Shown here: in pieces, positions 57,526 through 64,000 of the stretch
Position numbering within the stretch: the stretch's first letter is position 1
Layout of the letters: every line of letters starts with the position of its first letter
Source of the DNA: Larix kaempferi
Taxonomy: Eukaryota; Streptophyta; Pinopsida; Pinales; Pinaceae
Reading direction: 5' to 3'
DNA: 64,000 bases
Assembly: GCA_027924585.1 (NCBI GenBank)
Contig: BSBM01001448.1
Location: forward strand, 744,001 to 808,000
The notes under the pieces: generated by a model
The model's input: the letters and a program-made list of their open reading frames with translations, nothing else
What the model was told of the DNA's origin: nothing
Databases searched by the model: none
Made by a program: the position numbers and the translations under genes

Positions 57526-58802
57526 CTAATCCCTACGAGGAGGCGTAGCTTCCGCCCCGAAAGGATGTGTCTGATAAAAATAGTGCACTGCATTCGCGAC
57601 ACGTTGCAGTAGTCGCACCCAATTGCTCGCCACCCCCACTACCTGGCGCTGCATATCCTCTGGTAGCTATGCCACCTCTACCTGTGGTACCCTGGAAGTC
57701 ATCCATGACAGGTTTGACCGCAGAGTTTGTAGTGTCTGCTCTACTGCAGCACCTACCATCTCATCACCCCTGCCCCGACAATGATGTCTCGGAAAACCAT
57801 CAGGTCTCACTGGGCCCTTGTCTGCGAGCAAACAATCAAACATTAATACATGATACTACCCCCAAAACGATTTTTGCATTTACACCTATAATAAAAAATC
57901 CATAAAAATTTAATATACCAAAAAACCTAAAAAGAGTACTCACCAATGTCTCCGAACACTGTATCTAGTGGGAGCGGCATGTCTCGATCCTGCTGGAAGT
58001 CTATCCTTGCATAGGGGTAGTCATCTATCGCTATGACCTGTCGGTCCCACTAGTGAAAGAACTCCTCTGTATATGGTGATGCCTGATGGCCACCACCCTA
58101 CCGCATCACGACCTTAGCCCACCGGGTCATGGGTGGGTCGCGAAGACTATGAGGAGGGACCTGAACCCTCGGACTGAGCCCCGGAACCCATTCGAAGAAG
58201 AAGCTGCACAAAATAATTCCATAGCCAAAGTTTTTCGCATCCACCTACTTGCACTCTGTCAGCTAGGTCTTTATGGACCCCAGTAGCGTAGTACACCAGT
58301 CAAATATCATAGGCTGCATGCATTGTGATGCATTGAACATAACTGGCCTGGATGCCTAGTGAAGAGATTTTGAACCAGTAATCCGCACTAAAGTTGCCAC
58401 AACAACCTTCATGCTCAGATTGACTATGGCTCGGATGGGCACCTGAATCCCCACTGCCCGAGTATTTGGAACACAATACCTCTCTATATAGTCGGGGATG
58501 GTGATCCCACCACCCATAGTTCGAGACTGAAGGCTTGCCACCTCGCCTCAGCGGGACAAACCTGTAATGAAGTAGATATCTTCCACTTCCAATGAAAATA
58601 TTTGCCCGTCTAGGTTGAAGTTCTGTGCATCGACATCCCAATAGTCTATCAAATGGTGGACCAATAGGTTTTAGGCCCTCAAACCCCTTAAGCTCCAAAA
58701 TTTGTATAAACCACATGCTTGTGGCGCTTGCTGTGCACACACATTGTTACGAATGGCCTCATCCACTAGGTCATGTTCTCTCTCTCCCCACTCTAGAACC
58801 AT
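57526..58802 (-). pseudogene. Antisense passenger gene of element D, with introns
   Basis: On the minus strand a frame from ATG 58802 can be followed through about nine stops, mostly TAG, to an intron at 57822-57943 and on to TAG 57526. Motifs include GLYKFWSLRGLRA, DGQIFSLEVEDIYFITGLSR, TMGGGITIPDYIERYCVPN, NFGYGIILCSFFFEWVP, PYTEEFF and DDYPYARIDFQQDRDMPLP. The last exon gives RVANAVHYFYQTHPFGAEA. I recall similar proteins as uncharacterised ORFs in plant genomes and antisense ORFs in Tat-like elements such as Grande, but cannot name a function. Splicing keeps the frame across the intron. About 390 bp upstream lies a TATA box. Confidence 0.65.
57822..57943 (-). other. Intron of the antisense gene in D
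   Basis: On the minus strand the donor is ACATTG|GTGAGT and the acceptor TTTGCTCGCAG|ACAAGG, 122 nt. Joining the exons keeps one frame from DTVFGDI into KGPVRPDGF. Both sites fit the plant consensus closely. Confidence 0.65.
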
Positions 58803-58803
58803 C

Positions 58804-58867
58804 CTGGAAAGAGAAAAACCCAAATATTTAGTCAGTTTTGCTTTAAAAACTAGCTTCACGACTGTAC
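58804..58867 (-). other. Candidate short intron in the 5' part of the antisense gene
   Basis: The donor is CCGCAG|GTACAG and the acceptor TTTTTCTCTTTCCAG|G, 64 nt, ending one base before ATG 58802. It would be a leader intron, though at the short end for plants. Confidence 0.5.
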
Positions 58868-59194
58868 CTGCGGGAAATTGTGCTCACAGAGGTGGGTACT
58901 CGTGGTCAACGTGTGCGTTGACTGCGCGTACCCATCCCTACCCGTGACCCTTATAGTTATAGCCCACGCGTAGCACCGTGACCATGTAGGGCATGGCCAA
59001 ATAAAAATTTTAACCAATAAAAACTGAAATAAAAACATTGAAATAGAAGGTGGGGATAAGATTACCAACCTGCTCCTGACGGTTCGATGATCGGACGCTC
59101 GTAGCTCCCAGAATCAACAACTGAACTTTGAGGTGAAAACAAAACTCCAAATGGGTGAAAGTAAAAATGAATTGTAAATTGTAAATTTTTGTTA

Positions 59195-59203
59195 CTATTT
59201 ATA
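59195..59203 (-). promoter_or_regulatory. TATA box candidate for the antisense gene in D
   Basis: The minus strand reads TTATAAATAGTAAC, a close match to the plant consensus. A start site about 30 bp downstream would give a leader of about 360 nt before splicing. Confidence 0.5.
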
Positions 59204-61150
59204 ATTTTCAAAACCCACTTGTGTATAGTTTTCGCCCTTTAATGTTTTTTTGGACTAATGCAATGTCATGGAGTAGCATTTTTGACTAGATTTCTTCAGC
59301 GGAAGTTGTTTCTGAGCATTTCACACCTACAACAGGTACGTTTCACACCAGGCATGTAGGTTAGATGTCATTTTCACATGCATTATGCATTTGACCTTTT
59401 GACCGCTTTAATAAACCCTAGGTGTGACTCCACTTATTAATTGACACGGAACCTTCACACTGTTATAGACGTGTCGTTATGTGGCGGTAGGGCCTTTCCG
59501 AACATGGGTACCCTAGTTAGAACCCCTTTTTGCATTCTGGTGCCCATGCCATTGTTTGTCCTTAGGATTGGGAGTCCTTTGTAGTTCCACCATGACATTG
59601 CAATAAAGACTCATACTCTACTTTGTCTTATGCTGGCCATCTCCAATAAAGAGTCCCCCATTTATATCAAGTTGTGACTGCATTGCATCATCCTGCTTGC
59701 CGCTTGAGCCTTGTGCCGACTCTCGCTTACTTCATCATTAGCTTGGTGCCTGAGCACTTTCCTTGTCGAGCCCTACAGAGCTTACATTTTCCCTCCACAA
59801 TTTGATGACCTTTTGACCCTGAGGGAACATCCCCCCTGAGTGTCCACGTCCTGCACATGCTTCCTTGCATTGATCATAGGTATGTTCCACTGCTTGGAAC
59901 TAGTCTGCTCTCTATTTGAAACTCGTTCCCTCACTTGTTGTACTATAAGCAATTTTATTATTTTTCAAGCTTTCCCAAATATGAAAAAGACAAAAAAAAA
60001 AAAAATCCAAAAATCTAGACGGGATTATGGTTACTACTTCTAGTTGGCAGCTGTTATGTCTCTTTTGAATAGAGCATTCATTCCACTCCATACATTATGA
60101 GTTGGGACTATATTTGGACCTTAGGAGCTGTACTAGTTTCTCAGTTTACTCCATCGATTGGTTAAGCTTCTAGTCATTACAAAGATCTTTGTGATGCCTC
60201 CTGCATCGCACAGTTTATATTGAGTCTATGCTGCGTAAGTCTATCCATCTGCTCATGCTCTTATTCAAAGGAAGTCCATAAACCAGTGTCGGCCATTCCT
60301 CAGATATCTTGACTATTGCATGTCGTCCATCCTTATTGAGTCAGTCCGTTTCGCCTGAGTTCTTCCAAATATTTCAGCATAGCTGGTACCTCGTGCTGGT
60401 TGATGGGGGATGCCTTAATGCCCTCCTTCCAGCAAGTCTCGTTCCATCGACTTCAACCCATTTATTCCAGAACTTGAAGCTTAGAGCTCGGTTGAGTACC
60501 TTGAGGCTTGCAGTCATTAGTGGCAGGTTCTCTTGCTATTGTCAGTTTTGGGAATTCATCAATGTCCCCTGATCGATGGATTCATCCTAGTGTTCGACCT
60601 CAACACATCTATTCGCACTTTGATGATTGTGATCTGTGCCTTGATTCCCATTTTCATTACTGGTGGGTTATCTCGTGTCTGTTAACGGTATACAGCATTG
60701 ACCGGTAATCAGACGATGTCACATCAGGTTCGACCTCAACTCCTTTATTCACTTGATGGGACTTGCACCGTCGAAGACTTGTGTAGAAGACCCCAGGCGA
60801 TAGTCGCATTCAGTATGCTACTTATGACTATGACTTTACATCTGAGATATCTTCTCTCAGATATCAGCAGTTTGTACCTCCAGTTTGCACCAGTTGTTTC
60901 CTTTTCAGCAGGAGACCATATCTTACTATAGAGGGATCATGGCTATGATTACTTATGACATGTATTCACTATGTACTTATTATTCATGGCCATTGTATCA
61001 GATTGTTGTACTACACCGACATGTACTCAGGGACACTATTGTATTATGACGAGTGAGCCGCTCCTTCCACTTGTGACTCCATCACTCCACTTCTGAGATT
61101 TATAATCTATTTCGGCCATCGTAGCATCAGTCTCTGACCTCACACATTAG
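59204..61150. other. Non-coding 3' region of element D
   Basis: About 1.9 kb without coding signal on either strand. T- and C-rich phrases recur, for example TTCGACCTCAAC at about 60594 and 60730. It contains a poly-A run at about 59994-60005. Confidence 0.55.
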
Positions 61151-61158
61151 GGGGAATC
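61150..61158 (+). promoter_or_regulatory. Polypurine tract of element D
   Basis: AGGGGGAATC directly before the 3' LTR start TGTTACAACG; short but in the correct place. Confidence 0.7.
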
Positions 61159-62086
61159 TGTTACAACGTAATTTTCCACCTTGTGAGCATCAACACTCTT
61201 TGGCCTAGAGGATCCATTCTACTGACTTAGATACAATTTTTATCCTCTAGAGACACCATATTTCCCTATTTTTTCCTCTGTACGCTAGCTGCATCATTAC
61301 AGTGGGCGTACCTGTGAGTTACATCACTATATCCCGTGGGTAGCATGTAAAATGGTAGAAATCACGAGTTAATTAATTTTTACTCCCAAAAAGCGGTCAT
61401 TGGGTGACCTTTGACCCTCCATCTTCCCCAGAAACGCCTCGATGTGTCCTTTCATCTACCTTTGAGAGGACTATATATTGAGCACATATGGCTTATGGGC
61501 AGGAGGAGAAAGGAGAGCAAGAGAACTCTAGTGGATTTCTTCCCTATCTTGAGTCTACACTCATTGATCCTTGTAGTTGTGAACTCTTTATGTTCACCTT
61601 CCAAACTCCTATCATAGTTTGAGTTCGCCATTCCATGGAGGATTGAATTGGTGGAGGCACAAGTTGATTGACCCGGATCTTGGTTCAGATTGGTTTCCGG
61701 CAAGAGCTTGTATCACATTGTACTTCTTGTTGTTTATTAATAGAAATACTCATATTCTTGTCCATTAATGTTGTGAATGTTGTTTATGTTAAATTGGGCT
61801 TCATTTACTTAGAATATCATGGACCATTGCTATTGATGATGCTAATGTCGTTTATATATTATATGCACTTGTTGTTTATTGACTGTAAAGACTGATTTGC
61901 AGGTTCAAGTGTATGAATTGAAAGCTCCAATGGGGATCTACATCAAACGTTTGGATCGAGGTTGGTTATGCTCTTCATTATCTTAGCATTGTCATTTATA
62001 TAGCATTGCATTGGGAATTGAGTTAATTTCTGGTAGTCAGTTGTCTATTGTGGTCCACCCGAAGCCCCAGGAAGTTTTCTCCAACA
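61159..62086 (+). repeat. 3' LTR of element D
   Basis: 928 bp, TGTTACAACG...TCTCCAACA, matching the 5' LTR with many substitutions and no net length change. The U3 ORF of element E resumes right after it. Confidence 0.93.
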
Positions 62087-62716
62087 TAGCGTGGTAGAAA
62101 TAAAGGAACAATTTGAGTGGAGGAAAGGGAGATCTGGATTCCCCTCAAACCTGCATGTTATAACCGCTTAGGAATTGGACATGGATATAGGAGTCCTCAA
62201 GTTTTGTAAGGATTGTGGTGCCAAGTTAAGTCTTGAGATACGGAAAATCGTAAAAAAATGCCATGCTTTATACTCTAGGATCCGGGAAACCCATGATAAA
62301 TATCAGATGATTTTACCTCAAACCATTTATGAATTTCCTGAGAGGGAGCAGCGTTTAGCAGAACTGTAGGGTAACTAAAATGCATAATTAGAGTATCTAA
62401 AGAAGATAGAGTCGCTAAACTCGGAGGACCTCCACTAGTACATTGGGCAGACTGCTGTCCATGCCTATTTCCTGGAAGATGTTGCTCAGGTGGCTGTAGC
62501 AGGAGCAACAAGTGTCAAATCAGATTTGTGCAAGTAGGAAATAACGCTGAAAGTGATAGTCTCTGGGTGGGGAAATAATATCCTGCGATAAATTAACCAG
62601 TGGGCCAATTACATTCAAGAGTTGGATAAACCAGCATAAGCAAGCAGGCCTACTGAAGCGAGGGAGTCAGCAGGTGTAGAGAAATTAGCTGAAGCAGCAG
62701 GACCATCTGGAGCTTA
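62087..62716 (+). pseudogene. U3-encoded protein of element E, 3' LTR copy (C-terminal part)
   Basis: It continues the ORF interrupted at 47863: EQFEWRKGRS, then FCKDCGAKLSLEI, YEFPEREQRLAEL and HAYFLEDVAQVAVAGATSVK. It ends at TAA 62714-62716, equivalent to 24429-24431 in the 5' copy. It lacks the 8-bp deletion of the 5' copy near 62150 but carries about eight other stops. Confidence 0.65.
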
Positions 62717-63362
62717 ATTTGTTTTGTTGTAATTTTAAAAGACAACTGGAATTAGTTTATTGTATAAATATATTGTAAAACAGTTGGAAATGTTTTTGTC
62801 TCTTTAGGCACTAGAGGACAAACTTTTGTGTTCCCCTACGGTTAGGTTTTGAGAAGAGACAAGTTTTGTATAATCTATAAATATAGGAATAGAAGAAATG
62901 AGAAAGGACTTTTGGTAGGTGAAAGGATAGACTTATGCTGTACGTGAAATATTTTACTGCATTAATAAAGAAATATATTTTTCCTAAAAGAAGCCTGCAT
63001 GGAGTTTTGTTATGGGAATGTTTGAATGACTGGTCGAATTACTTATGCATTATTCACACATTGGCTGTGAGATCATTCTTAACCGTCTGAATTATTTCTT
63101 TGCTATGAATGTTTTCACTCTCCTATGCAAAATTTCTATGTAAAATGGGTAATAGAATGTTTATTTCTGTCAAGGCTATCTTTGATAATTTTTTATTTTC
63201 TGTTGTAAATTCTTCTATTCAATTTAACAGCTACCTGTGATGTTCTTGGTTGCATTTCCAGTTTACTACTCATCCTTTAAATTTGCTCCTTATGAGGAAA
63301 GATTAAATTTGCTTAAACAGTTTTAGATTAGATTTGTTTAACAGTTTGCATTTAGATTACAG
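62087..63362 (+). repeat. 3' LTR of element E, part 2
   Basis: This aligns with 23812 to about 25045 of the 5' LTR. It holds the C-terminal end of the U3 ORF, the core promoter TATA (about 62875-62885), AATAAA (62964-62969) and part of U5. It is cut at 63362 by the next element; a further roughly 215 bp of LTR would lie beyond. Confidence 0.85.
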
Positions 63363-63966
63363 TGTTAAATTTTGAGCATTAATTCACAATACTCTAGGAT
63401 CTTCACTGAGAGAATAACATATATAGTATATCAATGCATAACAATCACAATAAGCATGCCAAGCATCACAAGAATCAAAAGCATGAGAGACAAGAGACAC
63501 AGAGTTTTTGTGGGGAAAACCCTAAGGTAAAAAACCCCACAACTTCCTCAGAGATAGAGAGAGCAATGGCTCAACCAAAGTACAACTAAAATACACTGAG
63601 ATAGTCTCCTAGTAGCAGATGATCCTCCTCCTCACTAGTGCGCCACTTTCTGAGTGAGAGAAGTATGAGTTTCCGAGTGATGCAAATAGAGATCTCCCGA
63701 TCTCTATTTATACTAGTCTGTTTTCCCAGTTACACTATGGGGCCGACTTGTCTAGCTAGGTACATCCACAATATAATATATATTTCAGGGCCGACCCCAC
63801 ACATGGTGGTCTAATAACCCATCGCCAAGTACACACACTTGCGACACTTGTCAATACACATGACGACACTTCCTTATAGAGGAATAACACATCTCTTATA
63901 AGGGTACAATAAATATATATGAAATAAATAGATGAAATATATTCCGAAGTTACATATACATCAACA
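63363..63966 (-). repeat. 3' LTR of a minus-strand retrotransposon at the right edge
   Basis: The plus strand reads TGTTAAATTTTGAGC...ATACATCAACA, 604 bp, with TG...CA ends. Next to it the minus strand reads CCTAGTTAAGAGGGAG directly before TGTTGATG, a polypurine tract, so this is a 3' LTR and the element runs on to the right. The left flank is TACAG. The family cannot be told; the short LTR and the PPT form would suit Ty1/copia. Confidence 0.65.
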
Positions 63967-64000
63967 CTCCCTCTTAACTAGGAAGGTATTTCTTGACACA

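Larger units (their letters stand above)
47864..62086 (+). mobile_element. Element D: full-length Tat-like gypsy retrotransposon inside the 3' LTR of E
   Basis: Both LTRs are 928 bp (47864-48791 and 61159-62086). In order follow PBS, leader, gag, protease, RT, RNase H, integrase, a second RNase H, an antisense gene, a non-coding region and PPT. Flanks read TCACGT on the left and TAGCGT on the right against TCGCGT in the uninterrupted copy near 23810, an eroded duplication. About 20 differences in the first roughly 330 bp of the LTRs, by eye, make it much older than G. An internal deletion in RT and many stops show it is dead. Confidence 0.92.
17881..63362 (+). mobile_element. Element E: gypsy retrotransposon with giant ORF-bearing LTRs, split by nested insertions
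   Basis: Direct repeats at 17881-25260 and 43589-63362 (each interrupted) flank a plus-strand internal region with PBS, gag, protease, RNase H, RT, RNase H and integrase. Removing the nested insertions leaves LTRs of about 5.7 kb and an internal region of about 7.7 kb, about 19 kb in all. The repeats begin TGTTGTTG, and the first ends CATCAACA directly before a PBS-like sequence. The 3' LTR loses its last roughly 215 bp to another insertion at 63363, so the target duplication cannot be tested. No clear polypurine tract is seen before 43589, which is the weakest point of this reading. Confidence 0.75.

Overview
This window looks like intergenic DNA from a large, repeat-rich land plant genome. 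No host housekeeping gene, tRNA or rRNA gene is recognisable. Almost everything is LTR retrotransposon, mostly Ty3/gypsy of Tat-like type, at several stages of decay and nested in one another. Old insertions with diverged LTRs that are still legible would fit a gymnosperm or another slowly purged giant genome, but the species cannot be fixed from the sequence.

Left part (1-17880): (A) the 5' half of a minus-strand Tat-like element runs from a protease at the left edge through gag, a long leader and a primer-binding site to its 5' LTR (4751-5475). (H) This abuts a plus-strand LTR remnant, about 5.6-8.8 kb, that carries a decayed long coiled-coil ORF followed by TATA and AATAAA signals. Next come a chromovirus-type protease scrap (9317-9775, minus), a degenerate Tat-like gag (F, about 11.07-13.4 kb, minus), and a gag-protease fragment with its PBS and LTR (B, 14945-17880, minus).

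Right part (17881-63362): this is essentially one plus-strand gypsy element (E), split by later insertions. Its two LTRs are unusually large, about 5.7 kb after removing insertions. Each holds, upstream of the core promoter and therefore in U3, its own TATA box, a candidate intron and a broken ORF of about 1,100 codons (globular N-terminus, K/E/Q-rich coiled coil, C-terminal domain). The internal region encodes gag, protease, an extra RNase H placed before RT, RT, RNase H and integrase.

E was invaded by a solo LTR (22043-23695), a second solo LTR (26963-28342), a young complete non-coding element G (30951-40196, minus; 1,365-bp LTRs, perfect CAAGT target duplication), a complete Tat-like element D (47864-62086, plus) inside its 3' LTR, and a further minus-strand element entering at the right edge (63363 onward). 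D has 928-bp LTRs, a tRNA-Arg-type PBS, gag, protease, RT, RNase H, integrase and a second RNase H after integrase. On its antisense strand lies a spliced passenger gene with its own TATA box.

The main signal is that two unrelated retroelements here each carry a non-gag/pol gene that appears to have its own promoter and intron: E in U3 of giant LTRs, with a relative in H, and D antisense between the second RNase H and the 3' LTR. All protein-coding copies seen are broken by stops, frameshifts or insertions.
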